NCBI GenBank assembly: GCA_035646975.1
Contig: DASROJ010000037.1
Span: forward strand, 1 to 8,185
Source of the DNA: DASROJ01 sp035646975
GTDB lineage: Bacteria > Acidobacteriota > Polarisedimenticolia > JACPZX01 > DASXTC01
Direction: 5' to 3'
Length of the DNA stretch: 8,185 bases
The notes under the pieces: generated by a model
What the model was told of the DNA's origin: nothing
The model's database searches: none
What the model saw: only the letters and a program-made list of their open reading frames with translations
In this document: in pieces, positions 1-6,629 of the stretch
How positions within the stretch are numbered: the first letter of the stretch is position 1
Layout of the letters: every line of letters begins with the position of its first letter
Position numbers and translations under genes: made by a program

Positions 1-238
1 CGGCATGGGCCATCACGCGATCGCGCTCATCGATCGAGACGGTCGTCCCGCCCCGACAGCACGTGCCGTCGCAGTTGCGCACCGAGGCCTCGCCGAGGAA
101 AAGCCTGCGGGTCACCCGCGGCGCGATACGGGAAACGCTGAGGCCGAGGTGATCGCGGATGACCCGATAGAGTCGCTCGAACCGCGCGCTCGCGGCCGGC
201 TTTTTCAATCGGGGGGCTGTCGTGTGCGTTCGTTTCAT
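1..238 (-). CDS. Cysteine-cluster (CxxxCC) protein, N-terminal part, runs off left edge
   Basis: An open minus-strand frame runs from an ATG at 238-236 to the window edge, giving 79 residues. The N-terminus is basic (MKRTHTTAPRLKKP), followed by a predicted helical stretch (FERLYRVIRDHLGLS) and then a cluster with C56, C60 and C61 in the context NCDGTCCRGG, ending near D70-E71-R72-D73 and H78. A Cys-x3-Cys-Cys-x-Gly-Gly arrangement followed by an acidic helix resembles small metal-binding cysteine-cluster proteins of the YkgJ or DUF3109 kind, which are thought to bind zinc or iron; the function of those families is poorly known. A GGAG lies about 12 nt before the start, a little far. The assignment rests on one motif in a truncated protein, so the family is tentative. 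That the frame is coding is likelier, because the cysteines and codon use look real. It is oriented like the tRNA and methyltransferase upstream of it. Confidence 0.6.
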   Translation of the reverse strand, partial: MKRTHTTAPRLKKPAASARFERLYRVIRDHLGLSVSRIAPRVTRRLFLGEASVRNCDGTCCRGGTTVSIDERDRVMAHA

Positions 239-293
239 GACGGCGGGCGCTCCGGCCGTGAACCGGGCCTGACGACTGGAAGGCCGCGGGCAT

Positions 294-311
294 CGATACA
301 GGCGATACAGG
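294..311. repeat. Perfect 9-bp tandem duplication (CGATACAGG x2)
   Basis: CGATACAGG occurs twice back to back at 294-302 and 303-311, in the roughly 100-nt gap between the tRNA-Ser 3' end and the cysteine-cluster gene. It is followed by a small inverted repeat (CTGAG at 314-318 and CTCAG at 326-330, 7-nt loop). The hairpin is short and has no T-run, so it is not a convincing terminator. The duplication may simply be replication slippage. Confidence 0.7.
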
Positions 312-338
312 CACTGAGACAGCCACTCAGACGGGCGC

Positions 339-428
339 TGGCGGAGAGAGTGGGATTCGAACCCACGGTGGAGTTTCCCCCACACACGCTTTCCAAGCGT
401 GCTCCTTCAGCCACTCGGACATCTCTCC
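339..428 (-). tRNA. tRNA-Ser(GGA)
   Basis: The minus strand reads a complete class II tRNA. The acceptor stem pairs GGAGAGA (428-422) with TCTCTCC (349-343), followed by discriminator G342 and an encoded CCA (341-339). The anticodon stem is CACGC/GCGTG around the loop TTGGAAA, giving anticodon GGA at 394-392, which reads UCC and UCU serine codons. The long variable arm and the T arm (GTGGG TTCGAAT CCCAC) fit tRNA-Ser. A weak -10-like GATAAC lies at 443-438, ten bases before the mature 5' end, but no good -35 accompanies it. It stands between the methyltransferase and the cysteine-cluster gene on the same strand. No sign of an integrated element is visible at its 3' end. Confidence 0.97.
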
Positions 429-494
429 GCGAGCGTGGTTATCGGTGGCCGATGCGTCGAGGCCCGACAGGTTAGCGCAGTCCGGACCGGGGGG

Positions 495-1166
495 TCAACG
501 AGCGACGCGGTCTCCGGCGCCGTGAAGCGTCCCGGCGGGAAGACGGGCGGCAGAGATGGGCGTGCAGATGGCGAGGCTCCACATGCCGAGCAGGTTCACC
601 CGGTCGATCCGTTCCACGTCGAACAGGCCGCTGTCCTTGACGACCTTGAATGGCAGGTCGAGGACGAACCCGAGCCGCTTCGTCAACGGGGTCAGCCGCC
701 TCTCGCCCCAGGCGACCAGGCGGTTGCCGCTGTGGAAGTGATTGAGGAACAGCACGCGGCCACCCGGTTTGCACACGCGGTGCACCTCCGCGATCACCTG
801 TTCGGGCTTCTCCACGCAGCTGATCACGTACGACAGCAGCACATGGTCGAACGTCGCGTCGGGCCACTTGAGCCGCTCGGCAGACATGCGGCGCAGGTCC
901 ACGTTCGAACGCCCCAGCTTCATCACCTTTTCCGCGGCCTTGTTGAGCATCGGCAGGGAGATATCGATGCCGGTGACGTGGCAGCCTTCAGGGTAGAGAG
1001 GCAGGGAAAGCCCGGTGCCGACACCGACCTCGAGGATGCTGTCGCCGCGCTGGATTTCCATCGCCGCGATGGCGTGCTTTCGTCCGGGCTGGAGAATGGC
1101 ATCGAAGAGGAGGTCGTAGACGCCGGAGTACGAAGAGTAGATCTGCTCGACGCGCTCGATGCTCAT
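495..1166 (-). CDS. SAM-dependent methyltransferase, PmtA-like (probable phospholipid N-methyltransferase)
   Basis: A 223-residue class I methyltransferase. The N-terminal helix (YSSYSGVYDLLFD, residues 10-22, then QPGRKHA) precedes the SAM-binding motif I EVGVGTG at 46-52, the ribose-binding acidic residue D68 in TGIDIS, the motif II region around FDHVLLSYVIS (106-116), and the motif CKPGGRVLFLNHF at 132-144. The combination YD-LF, PGR, EVGVGTGLSLPLYP and NHF resembles the Rhodobacter/Sinorhizobium type of phosphatidylethanolamine N-methyltransferase (PmtA), which makes methylated PE and phosphatidylcholine at the membrane face. A ubiquinone/menaquinone-type (UbiE) or other small-molecule methyltransferase remains possible, so no symbol is given. 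The start at 1166 has a strong GGGGGG run 4-9 nt upstream. It is transcribed away from the glucan operon from a promoter interleaved with that operon's promoter. No transmembrane segment or signal peptide is seen. Length is normal for the family. Confidence 0.85.
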   Translation of the reverse strand: MSIERVEQIYSSYSGVYDLLFDAILQPGRKHAIAAMEIQRGDSILEVGVGTGLSLPLYPEGCHVTGIDISLPMLNKAAEKVMKLGRSNVDLRRMSAERLKWPDATFDHVLLSYVISCVEKPEQVIAEVHRVCKPGGRVLFLNHFHSGNRLVAWGERRLTPLTKRLGFVLDLPFKVVKDSGLFDVERIDRVNLLGMWSLAICTPISAARLPAGTLHGAGDRVAR

Positions 1167-1220
1167 CAGCCCCCCTTCGACTCATCATACATGCCGGCAT
1201 CATTTCTGACGGCGGCCTTC

Positions 1221-1249
1221 ATTATATTGACCCTCTCCGGGGGCGTCCA
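1221..1249 (-). promoter_or_regulatory. Leftward sigma70-type promoter for the methyltransferase
   Basis: Read on the minus strand, TGGACG (1249-1244) is followed after 17 nt by a perfect TATAAT (1226-1221). The predicted start site is near 1214, giving a leader of about 48 nt with a G-rich ribosome binding site before the ATG at 1166. The elements sit in and beside those of the rightward promoter. Confidence 0.7.
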
Positions 1250-1255
1250 TATACT
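1227..1255 (+). promoter_or_regulatory. Rightward sigma70-type promoter for the glucan operon
   Basis: TTGACC (1227-1232) is followed by a 17-nt spacer and TATACT (1250-1255): five of six consensus bases in each hexamer at optimal spacing. Counting 7 nt from the end of the -10 puts the start site at 1262, the first base of the GTG start codon of the first GH57 gene. Confidence 0.75.
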
Positions 1256-1261
1256 TCGCGC

Positions 1262-3364
1262 GTGATCCCGCTCAGAGTCGCGTTCCTCTGGCATCAGCAC
1301 CAGCCTCTCTACAGAAACCCGAGAAATGGCAGGTACTCCCTGCCCTGGGTTCGTCTGCACGGGCTGAAGGACTACTACGATATGGCGGCGCTGGCCGGGG
1401 AGTTCACACGGCTTCATCTTACAATCAATCTGGTGCCTTCGCTCCTGGATCAGCTCGATGATTACGTCGAGGGGCGCGCCATCGACCCGGCGCTCGAGCT
1501 TGCCCGCAGGCCGGCGGGTGACCTGGTCGACGACGAGCGTCTTGCGATGCTCGATCTTTTCTTCAGCGTTCCGTATCGCACCTTGATCGCCCCCTATCCG
1601 CGTTACGCCGCCCTGTTCCACAAGAGAGGCCAAAGGGGAATCGGTGGCGATTATCGTGAAGCGCTCTCGCGATTCAAGCCTCACGATCTGCGTGACCTGC
1701 AGGTCTGGTTTCACCTGGCGTGGTGCGGTCCAACGCTGCGCGGCAGGCCCGAGGTGATCGACTTGTTCAAGAAGGCGGACGGCTTCACGGAAGACGACAA
1801 GTCGGCCCTGCTCGATTTGCAGGATGAATTCCTGCGCGAGATCGTTCCGGCCCATCGACGTCTGGCCGCCGAGGGGATCGTCGATATCGCGACGTCACCT
1901 TATTATCACCCGATCCTCCCCCTGCTTTGCGATCTCGATTCGGCACGCGAGGCGGTGCCGGGTCTGCCGCTGCCCGATCTGCCGTTCCGGCACCCGTCCG
2001 ACGCGGCCTGGCAGGTGCGCGAGGCTCTCTCGGTCATGGAGCGGCGGTTCGGCAGGAGGCCGGCGGGGATGTGGCCGTCCGAGGGGGCGCTGAGCGATCA
2101 GGCCCTCGCGACGCTGGGTGCGTGCGGCGTCCGCTGGACCGCGTCGGACGAAGGGGTGCTGCGCGCGTCAACGGGGCTGCCGGAGGGCTCCGATCAGATT
2201 TACCGTCCCCATCTGCTCGAGGCGGCCGGCGCCGACAGCCCGGCGATCTTCTTTCGTGACCGGGTGCTGTCGGATTTGATCGGTTTCACCTACGCAACCT
2301 GGGCCCCTGCGGACGCCGCCGCCGACTTCATCGGCAGATTGCGATCGATCGGCGAGCGGGCGCCGGGTGCCGTGGTCAGCGTGATCCTCGACGGAGAAAA
2401 CGCCTGGGAGTACTACCCGGACAACGGTGTCGGCTTCCTGCGCGCGCTGTATCGGGGCCTGACCGGCGCCGACGACATCCGCACGGTGAACTTCACCGAG
2501 GCGCTCGACGGCGGCCCGCCGCCTGGCAGGCTCGCCCATCTGCGCGCCGGCTCGTGGATCGGCTCGAGCTTCACCACCTGGATCGGCCACCCCGAGAAGA
2601 ACAAAGCGTGGAATCTGCTTGCCGCCGCGCGGCAGCATGCCGGAAGACGCCTCGAGAACGGACTCGAAGGCTCGGCGGTGTTCGCGAGTCTCGCCGCAGC
2701 CGAGGGCAGCGACTGGTTCTGGTGGTTCGGCGAAGATCATTCATCGGAGCAGGACGCGATCTTCGACGCATCGTTCCGGGATCTGCTTCGCAACGCCTAC
2801 CAGGGTCTTGCGATCGATCCACCCGCCGAGCTCGACTTCCCCATCAAGAAGCCCCGGCCCCATGCCTGGAGCCGGCCGGCCGCAGCCGTCCAACCGGTCC
2901 TCGACGGAGAGGTGACCGATTACTTCGAATGGCTGGCTGCGGGTGTGTGCGACGCAGCCGCCGGTCAAGGAACCATGCACCAGACCTCGGGGATGATACG
3001 GAGGATCGCCTATGGCGTCGACGACGGCTTTCTGTTCGTCCGGGTGGATCCGGAGCGTGGAGACATCGCGAGTCTTCTCTCCGGTCTGGATGACGGCCGG
3101 ATCGGGGTCGAGGTGATGTCGCCGCGCCGCGCTTCGGCCGGCTTCAGGATCCAGAACGGGAAGCTCTTCAGCTTCGGGGATCTGTCAGCGGAGTTTGCGG
3201 CGGGCGCCGTGCTCGAGTGCGGCATACCGCTGCCCGGGGCGACGACCATTCCCACAATTGAGTTCTTCGTCACGTTGTCGGCGCGCGATGGTCTGCTGCA
3301 GCGGCTGCCTCGCGACGGCTCCGTCTCCTTCTCACCCGGAGAGCCGCCGGATTGGAGCGTGTGA
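1262..3364 (+). CDS. GH57 alpha-glucan hydrolase, amylopullulanase-type (COG1449-like)
   Basis: A 700-residue cytoplasmic enzyme predicted to cleave alpha-1,4 and perhaps alpha-1,6 links in glycogen or maltodextrins. GH57 landmarks appear in order: HQHQP (11-15), TSPYYHPILPLL (211-222), GMWPSEG with probable nucleophile E274, ILDGENAWEYYPDNG with probable acid/base D377, and GSDWFWWFGEDHSS near residues 481-494. The DGENxWE form and the 103-residue gap between E and D match my recollection of archaeal amylopullulanases (E291/D394 in Thermococcus hydrothermalis). Residues from about 553 to 700 form an extra, apparently beta-rich domain, possibly carbohydrate-binding or DOMON-like. The GTG start is chosen because the conserved first strand (LRVAFLWHQHQP) begins at once and no in-frame ATG or GTG lies just upstream. 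There is no Shine-Dalgarno; the mRNA is probably leaderless. Exact bond specificity, and whether it hydrolyses or transfers, cannot be read from the sequence. It is the first gene of the operon. Confidence 0.92.
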   Translation: MIPLRVAFLWHQHQPLYRNPRNGRYSLPWVRLHGLKDYYDMAALAGEFTRLHLTINLVPSLLDQLDDYVEGRAIDPALELARRPAGDLVDDERLAMLDLFFSVPYRTLIAPYPRYAALFHKRGQRGIGGDYREALSRFKPHDLRDLQVWFHLAWCGPTLRGRPEVIDLFKKADGFTEDDKSALLDLQDEFLREIVPAHRRLAAEGIVDIATSPYYHPILPLLCDLDSAREAVPGLPLPDLPFRHPSDAAWQVREALSVMERRFGRRPAGMWPSEGALSDQALATLGACGVRWTASDEGVLRASTGLPEGSDQIYRPHLLEAAGADSPAIFFRDRVLSDLIGFTYATWAPADAAADFIGRLRSIGERAPGAVVSVILDGENAWEYYPDNGVGFLRALYRGLTGADDIRTVNFTEALDGGPPPGRLAHLRAGSWIGSSFTTWIGHPEKNKAWNLLAAARQHAGRRLENGLEGSAVFASLAAAEGSDWFWWFGEDHSSEQDAIFDASFRDLLRNAYQGLAIDPPAELDFPIKKPRPHAWSRPAAAVQPVLDGEVTDYFEWLAAGVCDAAAGQGTMHQTSGMIRRIAYGVDDGFLFVRVDPERGDIASLLSGLDDGRIGVEVMSPRRASAGFRIQNGKLFSFGDLSAEFAAGAVLECGIPLPGATTIPTIEFFVTLSARDGLLQRLPRDGSVSFSPGEPPDWSV

Positions 3365-5538
3365 TCGTGAACCGACGCATCCGCCTGGTCTTCGGCGTGC
3401 ATTCGCACCAGCCCGTCGGCAACTTCGACGATGTCATCGCGAGGGCACTGGTCCAGGCCTACGATCCGTTCGTCGACGCGCTGGAGCGTCATCCGGCGAT
3501 CACGGCGGTGCTGCATTACACCGGCTGCCTTTGCGAGTGGCTCGATCGGCATGCACCCGCGCATCTCGACCGGGTGGCGGCGCTGGCGCGCGCGGGAAGG
3601 ATCGAGATCCTGACGGGCGGTTTCTACGAACCGATTCTCCCGCTCATCCCGCGCTCGGACCGGGTGGGGCAGATCCGGTTGCAGACACGCTACATCGCCG
3701 AGCGGTTCGGCGTGGCGGCCAGGGGCATGTGGCTCGCCGAAAGGGTCTGGGAGCCGACGCTGCCACGCACGATGCGTGAAGCCGGTGTCGATTACACGCT
3801 GCTCGACGACTACCACTTTCTCGGCGCGCTCGATGCCGACCCCGTCGGCGGCTATTACCTCACCGAGGACCAGGGTGACCCGGCGCGTCTGTTTCCCATC
3901 AGCGAGCAGCTGCGCTACCTCATCCCGTTTCGCGATCCCGCCGAGACGATCGAATGGCTGAAGAGCAAGGCGGTCGATGCGCCAGACGGCGAGACGCCGG
4001 TGGCCGTGGTCGTCGACGACGGCGAGAAGTTCGGGCTCTGGCCGGGCACCAACGCCTGGGTTCACGGCGAATCGGGCAGGGACGGCTGGCTGGATCAGTT
4101 CTTCGTCGCGCTGGAGCAGAACGCCTCGTGGCTCGAGACCACCACGCTTTCCCGCGTCGTGAAGGAGAGCCCTCCACGCGCCCGTGTCTATCTTCCGCCC
4201 GGCTCGTACTTCGAAATGGGTGAATGGGCTCTGCCGCCGGGCCGTGGCCGGGAGTTCCCGGTCATCGTCGAGGATTCGAAGGCCCGGAACCGCTGGGATC
4301 GCGAGCGGCCTTTTCTTCGCGGAGGATTTTTCAGGAACTTCCAGGCGAAATATCCCGAGAGTCTGCTCATGGTGCGACGCGCCCAGATGATCTCGCGGAT
4401 GCTGGATGACCAGGATGGCGCCATCCCCGCCGCGGATCGCGAGGGAAAGCCTTCAGAGGCGCGCAGGCATCTGTGGCGCGCCATGTGCAACTGCTCCTAC
4501 TGGCACGGAGTCTTCGGCGGACTGTACCTGCCGCATATCAGGCGTTCGGTGGGAGAGCATCTCTGCCGCGCGCGGCGACTGCTCGAAGCCGCCAGCCCGG
4601 CGGGAGGGCCAGGGCGGCCGCCGACGGGCCGGTTCGTGGATCTCGACGCGGACGGAATCGATGAGGTCGAGTTGCAGACCGAGGAGCTTTACCTGCTGGC
4701 GGAGCCCGCGCGCGGGGGGGCGATCCCGGTGTTCGATCTTCGTCGAAGGGATTTTCCGCTGGGGATGACGCTGACGCGGCGTGTCGAGTTCTACCACGCC
4801 GAGATGCTGAAACCCCGCGAAGCCGCCGAATCGGCCGGGCACGAAAGCATCCATGACCTCGCGGTGGAGGCGACCGATGAGCTCAAACGTCTCGTCGTGG
4901 CCGACGATCGGCCGCGCGCCAGCGGGGTCGACAGGTTCCTCGATCCCTCCACGCGGGTGGCCGACCTGGCCGGGGGAACCGTGCGCGACCTCGGAGATTT
5001 CTTCGTCGGACGGTACCAGGCCGAGCTGCGGTCTTCCGGCACGGTCGCCGAGGTCGTCATGACACGGGACGGATTCGCCGCGGGCCGCCCGTACCGGGTC
5101 GTCAAGACGATCCGTGTCGGGGCGCGGGCCGGCAGGGTCGAGCTGGTCCACCGGATTCAGCCAGGCTCCGCGCGGGCCGATGGGCTCGGCACGGAGGTCC
5201 TGTTCGCCACGGAGCTCAACCTGGCGTTGATCGAATCGATGGGTCGCGTGGTCCTGACGCAGGGGCAGGATCCCGGCAGGATCATCTCCCTGTCGGAGAC
5301 CGTTGAAGCGGGACCGGCCGCGGGCCTGAGGATCGAGGACGACTACGCGGGATTCGCCTTGAACCTGCGTGTCCAACCCGCGGCGGCTGTTTGGCACTAT
5401 CCTGTGAGGACCGTCAGCCGCTCGGAGATGGGATACGAGGCGATCTACCAGGGCTCCGCCCTGCTTCTCGTCTGGGGAGCCGGGTCGAGGATCCCGGAGG
5501 AGACCCGGGTCGAGATCGAAGTCGAATATCTGCGGTGA
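3361..5538 (+). CDS. GH57 4-alpha-glucanotransferase-type enzyme
   Basis: About 725 residues, resembling the Thermococcus litoralis 4-alpha-glucanotransferase, which moves alpha-1,4 glucan segments between chains. Numbered from the GTG at 3361, visible motifs are HSHQP near the start, GGFYEPILPL, GMWLAERVWEP with probable nucleophile E127, VDDGEKFGLWPGTNAW with probable acid/base D220, and YFEMGEWALPP. A middle helical region (RNFQAKYPE to YWHGVFGGLYLPH) and a C-terminal beta-sandwich (about 425 onward) correspond to the DUF1925 and DUF1926 domains of this subfamily; DLDADGIDE at 427-435 looks like a calcium-type loop. No signal peptide. Start choice: GTG 3361 overlaps the previous stop by 4 nt (GTGA); GTG 3367 lies 9 nt after GGAG (3354-3357); TTG 3352 is also in frame. 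The first conserved strand (RIRLVFGVHSHQP) fits any of these. A related GH57 alpha-amylase activity cannot be excluded. It is co-transcribed, and probably translationally coupled, with the preceding GH57 gene. Confidence 0.92.
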   Translation: MIVNRRIRLVFGVHSHQPVGNFDDVIARALVQAYDPFVDALERHPAITAVLHYTGCLCEWLDRHAPAHLDRVAALARAGRIEILTGGFYEPILPLIPRSDRVGQIRLQTRYIAERFGVAARGMWLAERVWEPTLPRTMREAGVDYTLLDDYHFLGALDADPVGGYYLTEDQGDPARLFPISEQLRYLIPFRDPAETIEWLKSKAVDAPDGETPVAVVVDDGEKFGLWPGTNAWVHGESGRDGWLDQFFVALEQNASWLETTTLSRVVKESPPRARVYLPPGSYFEMGEWALPPGRGREFPVIVEDSKARNRWDRERPFLRGGFFRNFQAKYPESLLMVRRAQMISRMLDDQDGAIPAADREGKPSEARRHLWRAMCNCSYWHGVFGGLYLPHIRRSVGEHLCRARRLLEAASPAGGPGRPPTGRFVDLDADGIDEVELQTEELYLLAEPARGGAIPVFDLRRRDFPLGMTLTRRVEFYHAEMLKPREAAESAGHESIHDLAVEATDELKRLVVADDRPRASGVDRFLDPSTRVADLAGGTVRDLGDFFVGRYQAELRSSGTVAEVVMTRDGFAAGRPYRVVKTIRVGARAGRVELVHRIQPGSARADGLGTEVLFATELNLALIESMGRVVLTQGQDPGRIISLSETVEAGPAAGLRIEDDYAGFALNLRVQPAAAVWHYPVRTVSRSEMGYEAIYQGSALLLVWGAGSRIPEETRVEIEVEYLR

Positions 5539-5565
5539 GACGGGAACGGCCTGCGCCGCTGCCTG

Positions 5566-5574
5566 TGTCATAAT
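5566..5574 (+). promoter_or_regulatory. Possible extended -10 promoter before galT
   Basis: The 59-nt gap between the second GH57 gene and galT contains TGT followed directly by CATAAT (5569-5574), an extended -10 pattern matching TATAAT at five of six bases. No recognisable -35 lies 16-18 nt upstream. If used, transcription would start near 5581, just before the GGAG at 5583-5586. Weak evidence; it could equally be read-through sequence within the operon. Confidence 0.3.
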
Positions 5575-5597
5575 CAACAGACGGAGACAAATTCCAC

Positions 5598-6629
5598 ATG
5601 TCGGAACTGCGCCACGACCCCATCCAGCACCGCTGGGTGATCATCGCCACAGACCGCAGCAAGCGTCCGACCGACTTCCTTGCTGATTATGCCGAGATCG
5701 CCGGCGGGTCATTCTGTCCCTTCTGCCCGGGGCACGAAGACAAGACGCCACCGGAGATCGCGGCGATTCGAACGGACGGCTCGTCCCCCAACCAGCCGGG
5801 ATGGCAGGTGCGTGTCATCCCGAACAAGTTTCCCGCGCTGATGATCGAAGGTGAGCTCGAACGCAAGGGGATGGGAATCTACGATCGGATGCGTGGCATC
5901 GGCGCCCATGAAGTCATCGTCGAAAGCCCCGATCACCAGCTGTCGCTGGCCGACATGCCTCTGGACAAGTTTACGAAGGTCATCGAAGTCTATCGCGACC
6001 GCCACGATGATCTGCTTCGCGATCAGAGATTCAAGTACATCCTCATCTTCAAGAATCACGGGGCGACGGCGGGAGCCTCCCTGGCGCACGCCCACACGCA
6101 GATCATCGCAACGCCCGTGACCCCCAGGACGGTCGCCGTGGAGCTCGACTCGGCGCGCGCGCATCATCATCTCAAGGAACGCTGCCTGTTCTGCGATGTC
6201 ATCGACCAGGAGATCGACGAGGGGCGCCGCGTCGTCTATCTCGATGACCAGTACATCGCCTTCACCCCGTACGCGTCGCGATTCCCGTTCGAGATCATGC
6301 TGGCTCCGCGAAAGCATCGTCATCGGCTGGTGGACATCGGACCGGACGAGGTCGAGGGTCTGGCGCGGGCGCTCAAGGACGTTCTTTCGCGACTGAAGAG
6401 GGCCCTCAAGGACCCTCCCTACAACTTCATGTTCCACACGGCCCCCAACACCGAGACAACCCACAAGCGCACCAACTTCTGGACGAGCCTCTCGTTCGAC
6501 TTTCACTGGCACGTCGAGATCCTGCCGAGGCTCACGAAGGTGGCCGGTTTCGAGTGGGGCACGGGCTTCTACATCAATCCGACGGCCCCCGAAGAGGCGG
6601 CCCGTTTTCTCAAGGAGATAAAGCTCTGA
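5598..6629 (+). CDS. galT: Galactose-1-phosphate uridylyltransferase family protein (GalT, HIT superfamily)
   Basis: A 343-residue nucleotidyltransferase. GalT moves UMP between UDP-glucose and galactose-1-phosphate through a uridylylated histidine. Two CxxC pairs, CPFC (C40, C43) and CLFC (C196, C199), suggest metal sites. The active-site signature is HAHTQ, with H164, H166 as probable nucleophile and Q168, the same numbering as I recall for E. coli GalT (HPHGQ-type). FHWHVEILPRLTK (H303, H305) is the conserved C-terminal strand, and the protein ends in the usual GTGFYINPTAPEEAA region, so it looks complete. GGAG at 5583-5586 lies 11 nt before the ATG. The stop overlaps the CTG start of glgA. 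The HxHxQ variant and the tie to glgA leave open an ADP-glucose-linked activity, as in the plant GalT-like ADP-glucose phosphorylase. The family is certain; the sugar nucleotide used is not. Confidence 0.93.
   Translation: MSELRHDPIQHRWVIIATDRSKRPTDFLADYAEIAGGSFCPFCPGHEDKTPPEIAAIRTDGSSPNQPGWQVRVIPNKFPALMIEGELERKGMGIYDRMRGIGAHEVIVESPDHQLSLADMPLDKFTKVIEVYRDRHDDLLRDQRFKYILIFKNHGATAGASLAHAHTQIIATPVTPRTVAVELDSARAHHHLKERCLFCDVIDQEIDEGRRVVYLDDQYIAFTPYASRFPFEIMLAPRKHRHRLVDIGPDEVEGLARALKDVLSRLKRALKDPPYNFMFHTAPNTETTHKRTNFWTSLSFDFHWHVEILPRLTKVAGFEWGTGFYINPTAPEEAARFLKEIKL
6613..6617 (+). promoter_or_regulatory. Ribosome binding site that decides the CTG start of glgA
   Basis: AGGAG at 6613-6617, inside the end of galT, lies 8 nt before CTG 6626, a good spacing. 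It lies 20 nt before the nearest in-frame ATG (6638), which is too far. It therefore supports initiation at CTG. Confidence 0.7.

Noticed and set aside
339..428. tRNA-Ser as an integration site for a mobile element
   Set aside because: No integrase, no repeat of the tRNA 3' end and no compositional change is visible nearby.
480..487. 8-bp palindrome GTCCGGAC after the methyltransferase stop as a terminator
   Set aside because: No loop, no T-run and too short. Such palindromes are common at this GC content.
399..1265. Plus-strand open frame (288 codons) opposite the methyltransferase and part of the tRNA
   Set aside because: Begins inside the tRNA gene and is antisense to a clear methyltransferase. 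Composition is typical of a shadow frame.
3010..4065. Long minus-strand open frame (351 codons) antisense to the two GH57 genes
   Set aside because: Lies opposite two well-supported enzymes. The peptide is Arg/Asp/Pro-rich with no recognisable motif, as expected for antisense frames of high-GC genes.
4714..4720. Run of seven G inside the second GH57 gene as a frameshift or slippage site
   Set aside because: The frame stays intact on both sides with conserved sequence downstream, so nothing indicates programmed slippage or a sequencing error.
4453..5577. Long minus-strand open frame (374 codons) antisense to the second GH57 gene
   Set aside because: Mirrors the codon bias of the sense gene and shows no domain signature. 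The sense frame carries the conserved C-terminal domains.
6554..6625. Upstream extension of glgA to GTG 6554
   Set aside because: Would add 24 residues read out of frame from the conserved end of galT, with no counterpart in GlgA proteins.
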